Source of the DNA: Lachnospiraceae bacterium
GTDB lineage: Bacteria; Bacillota; Clostridia; Lachnospirales; Lachnospiraceae
Direction: 5' to 3'
Assembly (NCBI GenBank): GCA_910575005.1
Contig: CAJTCL010000009.1
Coordinates: 62,001 to 126,000 of the forward strand
Length of the DNA: 64,000 nt
Shown: positions 43,012 to 52,703 of the stretch, piece by piece
Numbering within the stretch: the first letter of the stretch is position 1
Layout of the letters: every line of letters begins with the position of its first letter
Position numbers and translations under genes: made by a program
The notes under the pieces: model-generated
Told to the model about the DNA's origin: nothing
What the model saw: the letters and a program-made list of their open reading frames with translations, nothing else
The model's database searches: none

Positions 43012-43875
43012 ATGTGGATTGCAGACAATTGGAATGATTATCAAGTGCTTGACTGCTCTGCTGGTGAAAAACTGGAACGATGGGGGAATTATACTCTGAT
43101 AAGACCCGATCCCCAAGTAATCTGGGACACGCCCAAAAAACATCCAGCATGGAAGAAAAAAAACGGACATTACCACCGCAGTAAAAAAGGAGGCGGTGAA
43201 TGGGAATTTTTTGATCTCCCAGAACAATGGACCATTCATTATCATTCTCTAACCTTTCATTTAAAGCCTTTTAGTTTTAAACATACTGGATTATTCCCAG
43301 AGCAAGCAGTAAATTGGGATTGGTTCAGCAATAAAATCCGCAATGCAAATCGTCCCATCAAAGTTCTAAACCTCTTTGCATACACTGGAGGAGCTACGCT
43401 GGCGGCCGCCGCTGCCGGAGCAAGTGTCACTCATGTGGACGCTTCCAAAGGTATGGTGACTTGGGCAAAGGAAAATGCTGTTTCTTCTGGCCTTGCAGAT
43501 GCCCCTGTGCGTTGGATCGTGGACGACTGTGTAAAATTTGTGGAAAGGGAAATCCGCCGCGGCAACCATTATGATGCTGTAATTATGGATCCGCCCTCGT
43601 ATGGCAGAGGTCCCAAAGGAGAGATTTGGAAGATTGAAAATGCCATCCACCCTCTGATCAAGCTCTGCACGCAGCTTCTCTCAGAACAACCGCTGTTTTT
43701 TCTGGTAAATTCCTACACCACCGGCCTACAGCCTGCTGTTCTTGCCTATATGCTGGGCATAGAACTGCAAAAATTCAATGGTTCTGTGGAGGCTCAAGAA
43801 ATTGGACTTCCTGTCTCATCTAATGGACTTGTACTCCCCTGCGGAGCCAGTGGTAGATGGGAAACATACAAATAA
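43012..43875 (+). CDS. Class I SAM-dependent RNA methyltransferase
   Basis: A 287-residue enzyme from ATG 43012 after AGGAAGGA. The SAM-binding motif I is LFAYTGGATLAAAAAGA, followed by VTHVDASKGMV (motif II) and the catalytic MDPPSYGRG (motif IV). This is the RlmI/RlmK-like group that modifies 23S rRNA cytosines; the lack of an N-terminal PUA domain leaves the exact target open. Convergent with the pyruvate-kinase-like gene, 20 bases away. Confidence 0.85.
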   Translation: MWIADNWNDYQVLDCSAGEKLERWGNYTLIRPDPQVIWDTPKKHPAWKKKNGHYHRSKKGGGEWEFFDLPEQWTIHYHSLTFHLKPFSFKHTGLFPEQAVNWDWFSNKIRNANRPIKVLNLFAYTGGATLAAAAAGASVTHVDASKGMVTWAKENAVSSGLADAPVRWIVDDCVKFVEREIRRGNHYDAVIMDPPSYGRGPKGEIWKIENAIHPLIKLCTQLLSEQPLFFLVNSYTTGLQPAVLAYMLGIELQKFNGSVEAQEIGLPVSSNGLVLPCGASGRWETYK

Positions 43876-43894
43876 TTTTTAAAACAGCAATTAT

Positions 43895-44941
43895 TTACGC
43901 CTGCCCCAAATAAGCCTGTGCACACTGTACTGTATGGCAAAGATATCGGATCACTTCTAATGGGTAGCTGCCTGCCGCTGTCTCTCCTGTCACCATAACA
44001 CTGGCAGCTCCCTCTAACACAGCTCGAAAAATATCTGACACTTCAGCTCGTGTAGGCACTTTATTTTTCTCCATAGAAGCTAACATCTGTGTCACCACCA
44101 TAAAAGGCTTCCCTGCTTTTTGGCACATAGCTGCTATCTTGGCCTGAACAACTGGAAGTTCCCACAAGGGCATACGATTCCCAAGATCCCCTCTGGCAAT
44201 CACAATATGATCTGCATAGGGCAATAAACTGCCTAGATTCTCAACTCCCTCAAGATTTTCTATTTTGGCAAATATTTTCAGTTCTGATACCTCAGCCTCC
44301 TCTAACTCTTGTCTCAAATTCTGTAAATCCTGCGCTCGACGCACAAAGGGCAGCATTACCCCAGTTATGCCATGTTTCTTGGCTTCTCGAATATTCCTGT
44401 GGTCACTTTCTGTCAATGTTGGCAACTTAATCTCCATATTTGAGAGGGCAATACTTTTTCGAGAAGTAAGCAGACCACCGCGCTGTACTCGACAACAAAT
44501 CTGGCTGACACTGCGCTGAGCCACCGACAATAAAATTTTTCCATCATCCAATAAAATCTGTTGTCCCTGGCTCACAGAACACAACAGAATTTCTGGCACT
44601 GGAATGATACTTCTACTAATTTCTTGATTCCCTTTATCCTCTCGTCTCTCATCTATCTGGTTTGCAGTCAATGGTTTCAGTATTACCTCTTTGCCTTCCT
44701 TTAATTCCAATGTCTGCTCTAACTCCCCAATCCGCAGTTCTGGACCCTGTAAATCAATGAGAAGCTGCGGGATAATTCCCGCAGCCCTGGCCGCTTCTCG
44801 AATCCAATCCGTCCACTGCTGACAATCTGCCAGCTCTGTATGGGAGAGATTGAGACGTATTCCAGTCATTCCCATGCGAAACATTTCTGTAAGCAGTTTG
44901 CAATCTGCACATGCAGGGCCGATGGTTCCATAAATATCCAT
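43895..44941 (-). CDS. Pyruvate-kinase-like protein lacking C-terminal domain
   Basis: A 348-residue protein with the pyruvate kinase A domain and an inserted B domain: YGTIGPACAD and IRLNLSHTE, DLQGPELRIGE, AKIENLEGVEN (catalytic Lys and Glu), IARGDLG, VVTQMLASM and PTRAEVSDI. It ends at about the junction with the C-terminal regulatory domain, so it is about 120 residues shorter than standard enzymes (470-580). It could be a diverged paralogue with altered substrate or regulation. It does not appear frameshifted. Confidence 0.8.
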   Translation of the reverse strand: MDIYGTIGPACADCKLLTEMFRMGMTGIRLNLSHTELADCQQWTDWIREAARAAGIIPQLLIDLQGPELRIGELEQTLELKEGKEVILKPLTANQIDERREDKGNQEISRSIIPVPEILLCSVSQGQQILLDDGKILLSVAQRSVSQICCRVQRGGLLTSRKSIALSNMEIKLPTLTESDHRNIREAKKHGITGVMLPFVRRAQDLQNLRQELEEAEVSELKIFAKIENLEGVENLGSLLPYADHIVIARGDLGNRMPLWELPVVQAKIAAMCQKAGKPFMVVTQMLASMEKNKVPTRAEVSDIFRAVLEGAASVMVTGETAAGSYPLEVIRYLCHTVQCAQAYLGQA

Positions 44942-44971
44942 ATTGCCTGTCTCCTATTCCTCTGGTACTTG

Positions 44972-46447
44972 TTACCCTTCCGCATCTTGTTTGTCTGGAT
45001 CTACATAGGAATATGCATTGGAAATCTTGGCATTCTCTGCAGTCAGTTCCACTTTCTCTCGGTAAAATGCAATCACTGGAGTTCCAACCTTAATGCTTTT
45101 ATATATCTTATCAGCCACTTCAAATGGCAAATTGATGCATCCATGAGAACCGCTGGTCTTATATATGTCACCGCCAAACTGTCCATTTCGCCAAGAAGCA
45201 TCATGGAGCCCCACATTATAGGCAAATGGCATAAAATATGTGACATCCGACTCATAGTCCTCTCCCTTCAAAACTGCAGGGCTGTCCTTATATACAATCT
45301 TAAACACTCCGTCCGGCGAGCCGTTATTTCTGCTGATATTGCCCGTGACCACATCACTCTCCACCACCAACTCTCCATTTTCATAATACCACAGATGCTG
45401 CTTGGTATAATCAATTTCTACATAGGTATTTCCAATATCATCTTTGCCTTCCACAAAGGGACGCTGCGCATAACACAGCTCTCGGCTTACTGGTTTCCCA
45501 GCATCCAAGTCAGCCTTGATCTGCTCTGCCTCTTTTTCCTTGTTCACAATCCAGCCATAATCTCCGCCGCCAATCTCCACCTTGTCCCCAGAAGAAGTCT
45601 GAAACGTGCGCACATCTGCATAAGTGTTATATTTACTGGCAAGTGCCTGTACATATGCTGTGATTTTCTCTTCATCCAATGTCACCGAAAAACCTTCTAC
45701 CTGAAGGAAATCCCGTATCTTCTCCTTGTCCAATTTTTCCTCATAATCCTTAATCTCATAAGTTATCTCAGCATTCTCATAGCTATTAATTCGCTCCATC
45801 AGCCCCTTAATCTCATCACTCTCACTGGTGTATTCTGGACTGACATAATCTTCATCTGTCAATTCTATGGACGGCTCGCCCGCAGAAACAGCCTCCTTCA
45901 CCTTGGCGAGCACATTTTCAAGAATCATATGAGTCCCCGGTTTTTCCGGTTCTATGTAATAACCATCATCCCCAAGCTCTACCCTGGCGCTTTCTGGCTC
46001 TGTAATATTTTCTTCTTGAAAACAGTCCATTCCGGCAACCGCATCGGCAATCAGGTCCTCTTCATATTTCATGGTAATGGGAACTTCCTCCTTATTTTGC
46101 TGAAAGATTCCAAACACCCATTGATAAGGATTTTGCCTTTCAAAAAAGTCATGAATAGAGCCGTCTGGTACATAACTGCAGCCAATATCTTTGCCATAAA
46201 TATGGTGTTTTTCTCCATCTCTGTCATACACTGTCAACAGATAATCTTCCACACTCCGGCCAACCTTTTGCTCTGCTTCGGCTAAATCCATTCCTCCCAC
46301 TTTCCATCCATTGATTTTTGTGCGAAAGAAAAAATGGTTGCTGAAATAGAAGGTCATTGCCAGGTATACTGCTGTCAAAACTAGTATCACCCCAGATATA
46401 GTCCCTATGATGATTCTTTGTCTTCTTCTGCGTTTTCTTTTCCTCAT
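44972..46447 (-). CDS. L,D-transpeptidase with PG-binding domains
   Basis: A 491-residue protein. I chose ATG 46447, six bases after GAGGG. A basic N-terminus (RKRKRRRRQR) and one transmembrane segment (about 12-35) are followed by extracellular PG_binding_4-type repeats (two copies, about 45-330), and a YkuD catalytic domain with SHGCINLPFEVADKI near the end (catalytic Cys). It probably forms 3-3 peptidoglycan cross-links or attaches surface components. The long opposite-strand frame is a shadow. Confidence 0.9.
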   Translation of the reverse strand: MRKRKRRRRQRIIIGTISGVILVLTAVYLAMTFYFSNHFFFRTKINGWKVGGMDLAEAEQKVGRSVEDYLLTVYDRDGEKHHIYGKDIGCSYVPDGSIHDFFERQNPYQWVFGIFQQNKEEVPITMKYEEDLIADAVAGMDCFQEENITEPESARVELGDDGYYIEPEKPGTHMILENVLAKVKEAVSAGEPSIELTDEDYVSPEYTSESDEIKGLMERINSYENAEITYEIKDYEEKLDKEKIRDFLQVEGFSVTLDEEKITAYVQALASKYNTYADVRTFQTSSGDKVEIGGGDYGWIVNKEKEAEQIKADLDAGKPVSRELCYAQRPFVEGKDDIGNTYVEIDYTKQHLWYYENGELVVESDVVTGNISRNNGSPDGVFKIVYKDSPAVLKGEDYESDVTYFMPFAYNVGLHDASWRNGQFGGDIYKTSGSHGCINLPFEVADKIYKSIKVGTPVIAFYREKVELTAENAKISNAYSYVDPDKQDAEG

Positions 46448-46539
46448 ATTCATCCCTCGATTTCTTTTTCCAAAATTTCTTCCTCATCTGTTATCCGGCC
46501 ACAGAGCATTGAGGTGGACCCTGCGTTTCCAATTGATGG

Positions 46540-46935
46540 CTATTCTTCTATATAAACATACATCATAAATTCTTCCAATTCCCCATGCTCTCCCTGCCTG
46601 CTTGGACAGAGCATAGTTGTCACTCTGCGCACTTGTCCATCAACTTTGCGCAGATAAGAATATACCACCCTTTTTTTGCCATTTTGAAATTCTTCCTGTA
46701 AATGTTCCAATGAAAAAATACGAAAAAATTCCTTGCGATAACTTTCTTCAACCATTTCTCGGACTACTAACTGAATCATTTTCTCATATCGGCTGATATG
46801 ATAATCATCTAAAAGAGCTTCTACAAGCCGTCTTTCCTCCTCTGGTCCTTTTACAATCTTGCAGCTATCCGGCTTAAGGCTCACACATGTAATCTTATAA
46901 CAGTCTGCTTCCTTAAAATTTTCCTCAATTTTCAT
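46540..46935 (-). CDS. Stand-alone PAS-like domain protein
   Basis: A 131-residue protein resembling the short PAS-like sensor domains in front of clostridial GGDEF proteins (ISRYEKMIQLVVREMVEESY, REFFRIFSLEHLQEEFQNGKK, REYSYLRKVDGQVRRVTT-type pattern). No output domain is attached. Weak ribosome site. Function unknown. Confidence 0.6.
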   Translation of the reverse strand: MKIEENFKEADCYKITCVSLKPDSCKIVKGPEEERRLVEALLDDYHISRYEKMIQLVVREMVEESYRKEFFRIFSLEHLQEEFQNGKKRVVYSYLRKVDGQVRRVTTMLCPSRQGEHGELEEFMMYVYIEE

Positions 46936-47024
46936 ACTTCAATTTCCCTTTTTAATTTTATCCCTTATAAAACAGAATGTATTTTATCTTTTGCAAATAT
47001 TTTCTTATTCTTTTCTTAAATCTC

Positions 47025-47546
47025 TTAACACTGATACAGGCACACTCTATTCTGCCTTCTACTCTCTACCATATCAATCAATCTCTGATTCTCTGATCCT
47101 CGAAAGGCTAAGGAAATATTTTTTTTCTCCTGTACAAATTCGCCATCCACCAACACATCTATCAGCGACAGTATTTCTTCTGTCACCTCACATCTGGCAC
47201 GGCTTTGCTGCCATAACTCCCTATCAAGAAGATACCCACTGTAACACCAGATACTCTTATGAGGAAACATTCGTTTCACTTGTTTTAGAAATGGCAGCAG
47301 TGCACGTTGATTTGCGGGTTCAAACGGTTCCCCGCCAAGCACTGTCAGCCCAGAGATATACGCTTGTCCAAGTAACCTTAGTAATTCTTCCTCCGTCTCT
47401 TTGGTAAACGGCTGTCCAAAATGAAAATCCCAGGTTTCCTGATTAAAACAACCCAGACAGTGGTGGGTACAACCAGAAACAAACAGTGACACTCTCACCC
47501 CTGGACCATTGGCAACATCTGTCTTTTTTATTTCTGCATAATTCAT
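47025..47546 (-). CDS. nrdG: Anaerobic ribonucleotide reductase activase
   Basis: A 173-residue radical SAM enzyme that generates the glycyl radical of NrdD. The [4Fe-4S] motif is CTHHCLGCFN (CX3CX2C), followed by the SAM-contact region LTVLGGEPFE. Its ATG overlaps the nrdD stop codon (TAATG), so the two are translationally coupled. Confidence 0.94.
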   Translation of the reverse strand: MNYAEIKKTDVANGPGVRVSLFVSGCTHHCLGCFNQETWDFHFGQPFTKETEEELLRLLGQAYISGLTVLGGEPFEPANQRALLPFLKQVKRMFPHKSIWCYSGYLLDRELWQQSRARCEVTEEILSLIDVLVDGEFVQEKKNISLAFRGSENQRLIDMVESRRQNRVCLYQC

Positions 47547-49708
47547 TATAAGTGTAGTACCCTTTCCTGAATTTCCTGAGTTCTACCCTGATTCCAAAAC
47601 TGTGTCCCAATATAACCACAGGTTCTGCGCGCCACATTCATCTGGTCTTCCTCTCGGTTTTGACAATTAGGACATTCCCAGACCAGCTTTCCATCCTCAT
47701 CGGAGACAATGCGAATCTCTCCCTCATAGCCACATACTTGACAATAATCGCTCTTAGTATTTAATTCTCCATACATAATATTGTCATAAATATGCTGCAT
47801 CACTGTTAATACTGCATTGATATTATTCTGCATATTGGGCACTTCCACATAACTGACCGCACCACCTGGTGACAATTTCTGAAATTGTGCCTCAAAGGTC
47901 AATTTCTCAAAAGCGTCAATCTCCTCTGTCACATGGATATGATAACTGTTGGTGATATAATTTCGATCTGTCACCCCCTCAATCACACCAAAACGCCGCT
48001 GTAAGCATTTGGCAAATTTATAAGTTGTAGATTCCAACGGTGTACCATAGAGACTAAAGGCAATATCTGTCTCTTTCGCCCAACGCTGACAGGTCTGATT
48101 CATATATTCCATAATCTTTAATGCAAACGGCGTTGCTTCAGGGTCAGTATGAGATTTGCCAGTCATATACTTTGTACATTCACAGAGACCGGCATAACCC
48201 AGAGAAATGGTGGAATATCCATGATATAAAAGATCATCAATCACCTCTCCCTTATTAAGACGCGCCAAGGCACCATACTGCCACAAAATCGGCGCCACAT
48301 CCGAGGGCGTTCCCAAAAGCCGTTTGTGCCTAAGCATCAGCGCCTCCCGACAAAGATTCAGTCGCTCCTCAAATATCTCCCAGAACTTATCCATATCTTT
48401 GCCAGATGAACAGGCAATATCCACTAGATTTAAGGTCACTACCCCCTGATTAAACCGTCCATAAAATTTAGGTTGATTTTCCTGATCGTGGTATACTGTT
48501 AAAAAGGAACGGCATCCCATACAGGGATAACAATTGCCTTCTTTATTCTGTTTCATTATTTTCTCAGAAATGTAATCTGGTACCATCCGCTTGGCGGTAC
48601 ATTTGGCTGCCAATTTTGTCAACTCCCAGTAGGGGCTTCCCTCTCGAATATTGTTCTCTTCCAGCACATAGATCAACTTGGGGAATGCAGGCGTAATATA
48701 GACGCCTTTCTCATTTTTTACCCCCTGCAGCCTCTGTAATAACATCTCTTTGATCACCAGCGCCAAATCATCCCTTAGACGGCCTTCTTCCACCTCATTC
48801 AAGTACATAAACACTGTCACAAAAGGCGCCTGGCCATTGGTGGTCATCAAGGTGATTACCTGATACTGAATCATCTGTACGCCCCGCCTTATTTCTTCCT
48901 TGACCCGCAGTTCCGCGACTTCATTTATTTTTTCTTCCGATAATGGCAGTCCTGCCGTCATGTATTCCCGTCGCACCATCCGCCTGAGCTTCTGGCGGCT
49001 TACTTCCACAAAAGGCGCTAAATGGGAAAGTGTGATGCTTTGACCGCCATACTGGGAACTGGCAATCTGAGCAATCGCCTGAGTTGCCACATTGCATGCT
49101 GTGGAAAAACTTTTCGGATGGTCAATCATTGTCTCACTGATCACCGTTCCATTCTGAAGCATATCCTCCAGATTTACCAAGCAGCAGTTGTGCATATGCT
49201 GTGCAAAATAATCCGCATCATGAAAATGAATCATCCCCTCCTCATGTGCATGTACAATGTGAGGCGGCAGTAAAAACCTTTTGGTAATGTCTTTGCTGAC
49301 CTCCCCTGCCATATAATCTCGCTGCACACTGTTTACCACAGGATTCTTATTGGAATTTTCCTGTTTAATCTCTTCATTGTTACATTCAATCAAACTTAAA
49401 ATCTGTTGATCTGTGGAATTGGATTTGCGCACTAAGGCACGTTTATATCGGTAGGTAATATACTTTCGAGCTACCTCAAACGCCTTATATGCCATAATCT
49501 CATTTTCAACCATATCCTGGATTTCTTCTACATTATATATTCTGTCCATCGCTGCACAGATCTTTGAAATACTCTGTGCAATCGCCTGAACCTGCTGCTC
49601 TGACAATCTGTCGCTCTCTGCCACTTCCTGATTAGCTTTGGCCACTGCATCCACAATCTTTGTGTTGTCAAATTCCGTCTCTTTGCCGCTTCTCTTAATG
49701 ATTTTCAT
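47546..49708 (-). CDS. nrdD: Anaerobic ribonucleoside-triphosphate reductase
   Basis: A 720-residue class III reductase: N-terminal ATP-cone (1-90, KRSGKETEFDNTKIVDAVAK), catalytic barrel, Zn-binding CQVCGYEG and CPNCQ, and the glycyl radical site RRTCGYIGTQFWNQGRTQE near the C-terminus. It supplies dNTPs under anaerobic conditions. ATG 49708 follows CGGAGG; NrdR-like boxes lie upstream. Confidence 0.95.
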   Translation of the reverse strand: MKIIKRSGKETEFDNTKIVDAVAKANQEVAESDRLSEQQVQAIAQSISKICAAMDRIYNVEEIQDMVENEIMAYKAFEVARKYITYRYKRALVRKSNSTDQQILSLIECNNEEIKQENSNKNPVVNSVQRDYMAGEVSKDITKRFLLPPHIVHAHEEGMIHFHDADYFAQHMHNCCLVNLEDMLQNGTVISETMIDHPKSFSTACNVATQAIAQIASSQYGGQSITLSHLAPFVEVSRQKLRRMVRREYMTAGLPLSEEKINEVAELRVKEEIRRGVQMIQYQVITLMTTNGQAPFVTVFMYLNEVEEGRLRDDLALVIKEMLLQRLQGVKNEKGVYITPAFPKLIYVLEENNIREGSPYWELTKLAAKCTAKRMVPDYISEKIMKQNKEGNCYPCMGCRSFLTVYHDQENQPKFYGRFNQGVVTLNLVDIACSSGKDMDKFWEIFEERLNLCREALMLRHKRLLGTPSDVAPILWQYGALARLNKGEVIDDLLYHGYSTISLGYAGLCECTKYMTGKSHTDPEATPFALKIMEYMNQTCQRWAKETDIAFSLYGTPLESTTYKFAKCLQRRFGVIEGVTDRNYITNSYHIHVTEEIDAFEKLTFEAQFQKLSPGGAVSYVEVPNMQNNINAVLTVMQHIYDNIMYGELNTKSDYCQVCGYEGEIRIVSDEDGKLVWECPNCQNREEDQMNVARRTCGYIGTQFWNQGRTQEIQERVLHL

Positions 49709-49732
49709 TTCGCTTCCTCCGAAATAACTAAA

Positions 49733-49787
49733 TATAGTATTATATCTATTATTTTATACCATATATGTTTGTCTATTATAGTATTAT
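49733..49787 (-). promoter_or_regulatory. Pair of NrdR-like boxes upstream of nrdD
   Basis: The minus strand has two direct copies of ATAATACTATA, at 49777-49787 and 49733-49743, 44 bases apart (four helical turns). NrdR boxes near nrd genes are usually tandem palindromic ACWATATATWGT-type elements; the match here is partial. Confidence 0.45.
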
Positions 49788-49847
49788 CTTCCCAAAAAAG
49801 CAAGACGAAAAATAAAGGTTTCTGTCATATATCTTCATTAATAATCC

Positions 49848-49876
49848 TTGCATCTTAGACAAAAAGGTATTATGAT
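49848..49876 (+). promoter_or_regulatory. Promoter of the Big2/NlpC gene
   Basis: TTGCAT (49848-49853) and TATGAT (49871-49876) with a 17-base spacer, 38 bases before ATG 49914. Confidence 0.6.
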
Positions 49877-49913
49877 AAATATAAATAATTTTTTAACAGG
49901 AGGCATAGATATA

Positions 49914-52517
49914 ATGAAACGCAAAAAATTGATTTCTTTGGTCTTAAGCTGCCTGCTGATCTTAGAGACACCATTTGTCTCTCAGGCAGCTCATTTTTCG
50001 GCTAAAACTTCTTTAAATTCTCTTGAGAGCACATCTTCTCAGTACGAAAAAACAGATATCCTCTCTCTCAAAGGCCTGGATCACCAATCATACCAGACAA
50101 TAGCAGAGGATTTCTCTACCCAGAGAACTCTACAAGGCACATCTGATCAGACAGATTCATCACAGACACCTACTCAGGAAGAAAATACACAACACGAATT
50201 GACCATATGCTTAAATCACAGTACATATAAGTTGTCACTCCCACACGCTGCAACTTTGCAGTTATCTTCCTCAATCTCAAAAGATGACAACACATCTGTC
50301 TCCTCTGATGAACCGATTCAGATCAATTGGATGTCCAATCAGCCTAATATTGCTTCTGTATCTAAGCAAGGACTGGTAACTGCTCACAAAGCAGGAACCG
50401 CAGTTATCACTGTTACGGCAAAAATGCAGACAGAAGACGGTATATACAGCGGTTCTGCCTCCTGTACAATCACGATCGAAAAAAATAATATTTCCTTAAA
50501 CAAACGCAAGCTGACCATGTACACCAGCGAGACAAAACAGTTAAAGGCAAAAGGTGTATCAGACAAAATTGTCACCTGGAAATCTTCCAAACCTAAGATT
50601 GCATCTGTCAACTCTAGCGGAACCATAAAACCGAAAAAAACAGGCCAGACTACCATCACCGCTACGGCAAATGGCGTATCTGCCTCTTGTAAAGTAATCG
50701 TCAAAAATCCATCTTTACAATTAAAATCCAGTGCAATTGTATATTTGGACAACTCCATTACTTTACATGCTGCCGCCGTTCCCAAGAACAGTATCTCCTG
50801 GAAATCCTCAAATTCTAAAATTGCAACAGTCACTCAGACAGGTAAAATCATTCCTAAGAGAACTGGACAAACAACTGTCACTGCTTCCTGCAATGGATTG
50901 AAAAAAGCTTGCAAAATTACTATAAAAAAGCCTTCTGTTGATTTAAACAAGAACACAGTTACTTTCTTTGCAGAGAATAACTATACACTAAAAGCAAAGG
51001 CTCACCCTAACAGCCAACTCAGTTATCGATCCTCCGATCCTAAAGTTGCCACTGTGGACAAGCATGGTAAAATCAAAGGATTAAAGAAAGGTTCCGTTAC
51101 CATTACCGCGGCTGTTCCTGGCGCCAAAGAATCCTGTAAGGTGACAGTGTTAGAAAATAATTACAAACTCAGCCGCAGCTCACAGACCTTGATGAAAGGG
51201 CACAGTGCAACCTTGTATCTGTATCATGCCTCTGATTCTGTCTCCTTTGAACTTTCTGATCAGTCTGTGGCAAAGCTCTCTGCCTCAGGAAACAGTTGTA
51301 AGGTGACAGCGCGCAAAGCTGGCAAAACCACTCTCAATGCTTACTATAAAGTGTATGAAAATAATCAGTGGGTAACATGTAAACGTTCCTGTACTATCCG
51401 TGTGATTAGTTCTGGTATTTCGCAGCAGCAAGCTGCAGTGGCTGTGAAAGCTACCAAAAAATTATCACTGCAAAATATAAAAAAATCCGGTGTACATATC
51501 ACTGGTACTGTTTGGAGTTCTTCTAACTCCAAGATTGCTTCTGTAAACAGCAAAAACGGAGCGGTCACTGGTAAGAAAATTGGTACTGCAAAAATTACAG
51601 CAACTGTCAGCTATTCTGACGGAACTTCAGCCACATACCCTACCAGTGTAAAGGTCTCCGCCCCTAAAACAAAATATGCTTACACTGTACTGTCATTGGG
51701 ACACTCAAAGAAAATTTCCCTCACTGGCCTGACCCCTTACAGCACTGTTAAATGGAGTACCGATAAATCTTCCTTGGTCTCTGTCAACTCCAATGGAACA
51801 GTGACCGCAGGACAGATATCTGGCAAAACCACCGTAAATGTTACCGTAGATGGAAAGACCATTAAACATACAATATATGTGACCAACCCCAGTTTAAGGC
51901 GTACAGATGCCACTTTAACCCCCAAAAAGAAAACCAGAATTACATTATCTGGCGTCTCCTCCCACAGTAAAATTACTTACCGTTCCCGCAAGACATCTGT
52001 TGCCACGGTAAATAAATCTGGTGTAGTGACTGGCCGCGGTCACGGCAATACAGAAATCATTGTCACTGCTGACGGCAATACATTTATCTTCCGGGTATCA
52101 GTATTTTCTAAGCGCGCGCTAGATGCCTGCAATACAGGTTATAACATAATTAACAGTTCCACTTACAGTCAGGCAAGACGCATGAGCCCTGGATTCTACG
52201 ATTGCAGTTCCTTGGTATTCCGCTCCTACGGTTGTGACGCTGGACTTCTTGGCGGCACTCCCTCCTGGGCGCCTACCGCAGCTTCTATGGCACAGCACTT
52301 AGAAAGCACTGGAAAGGTACTCTCCTATCATGGCCTCAGTTCCGCAAAACTGCGTCCTGGAGATTTGATCTTTTACCGTTCATCTTCCTCCAATGGCAGA
52401 TATAAAAATATTTACCATGTTTCCATGTACTATGGCAACGGCTACCGATTGGAAAAACCACTGTGTTATTATTATCCAGAAAGCAATATTGCTATGATTG
52501 CCAGACCGATACCATAA
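49914..52517 (+). CDS. Secreted Big2-repeat NlpC/P60 cell-wall hydrolase
   Basis: An 867-residue secreted protein; ATG 49914 follows ACAGGAGG. A signal peptide (1-26) is followed by a Ser/Thr/Gln-rich region, then about seven or eight Big2 (BIG_2) immunoglobulin-like repeats with recurring WKSSKPKIASVNSSG and TVTA motifs (about 130-715), and a C-terminal NlpC/P60 peptidase (DCSSLVFRSYG with catalytic Cys; YHVSMYYGNG with His). It likely binds the wall through the repeats and cleaves peptidoglycan. Divergent from nrdD. Confidence 0.9.
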   Translation: MKRKKLISLVLSCLLILETPFVSQAAHFSAKTSLNSLESTSSQYEKTDILSLKGLDHQSYQTIAEDFSTQRTLQGTSDQTDSSQTPTQEENTQHELTICLNHSTYKLSLPHAATLQLSSSISKDDNTSVSSDEPIQINWMSNQPNIASVSKQGLVTAHKAGTAVITVTAKMQTEDGIYSGSASCTITIEKNNISLNKRKLTMYTSETKQLKAKGVSDKIVTWKSSKPKIASVNSSGTIKPKKTGQTTITATANGVSASCKVIVKNPSLQLKSSAIVYLDNSITLHAAAVPKNSISWKSSNSKIATVTQTGKIIPKRTGQTTVTASCNGLKKACKITIKKPSVDLNKNTVTFFAENNYTLKAKAHPNSQLSYRSSDPKVATVDKHGKIKGLKKGSVTITAAVPGAKESCKVTVLENNYKLSRSSQTLMKGHSATLYLYHASDSVSFELSDQSVAKLSASGNSCKVTARKAGKTTLNAYYKVYENNQWVTCKRSCTIRVISSGISQQQAAVAVKATKKLSLQNIKKSGVHITGTVWSSSNSKIASVNSKNGAVTGKKIGTAKITATVSYSDGTSATYPTSVKVSAPKTKYAYTVLSLGHSKKISLTGLTPYSTVKWSTDKSSLVSVNSNGTVTAGQISGKTTVNVTVDGKTIKHTIYVTNPSLRRTDATLTPKKKTRITLSGVSSHSKITYRSRKTSVATVNKSGVVTGRGHGNTEIIVTADGNTFIFRVSVFSKRALDACNTGYNIINSSTYSQARRMSPGFYDCSSLVFRSYGCDAGLLGGTPSWAPTAASMAQHLESTGKVLSYHGLSSAKLRPGDLIFYRSSSSNGRYKNIYHVSMYYGNGYRLEKPLCYYYPESNIAMIARPIP

Positions 52518-52543
52518 ACTGTAAATATCATGATAAAATCAAG

Positions 52544-52571
52544 TATCCCCCCTCACGAATGAGGGGGGATA
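52544..52571. terminator. GC-rich bidirectional terminator
   Basis: TATCCCCCCTC (52544-52554) and GAGGGGGGATA (52561-52571) form a perfect 11-bp stem between the convergent Big2 gene and restriction gene. The following 52572-52703 is AT-rich with no feature I can support. Confidence 0.75.
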
Positions 52572-52703
52572 TCAACATTTCAAAAAAAAATTATCCGATA
52601 ATTTGCTTCATAATAACATGTTTTTTATGTACACTTCAATGTATATAATATTTGAATATATTTTTGCTTTTATACAAGCTACATAAAATATTTATATATT
52701 GAT

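Noticed and set aside
44840-46285. Plus-strand open frame of 481 codons
   Set aside because: It lies opposite the L,D-transpeptidase gene, has low-complexity Ile/Leu/Phe composition, no ribosome site, and no recognisable domain.
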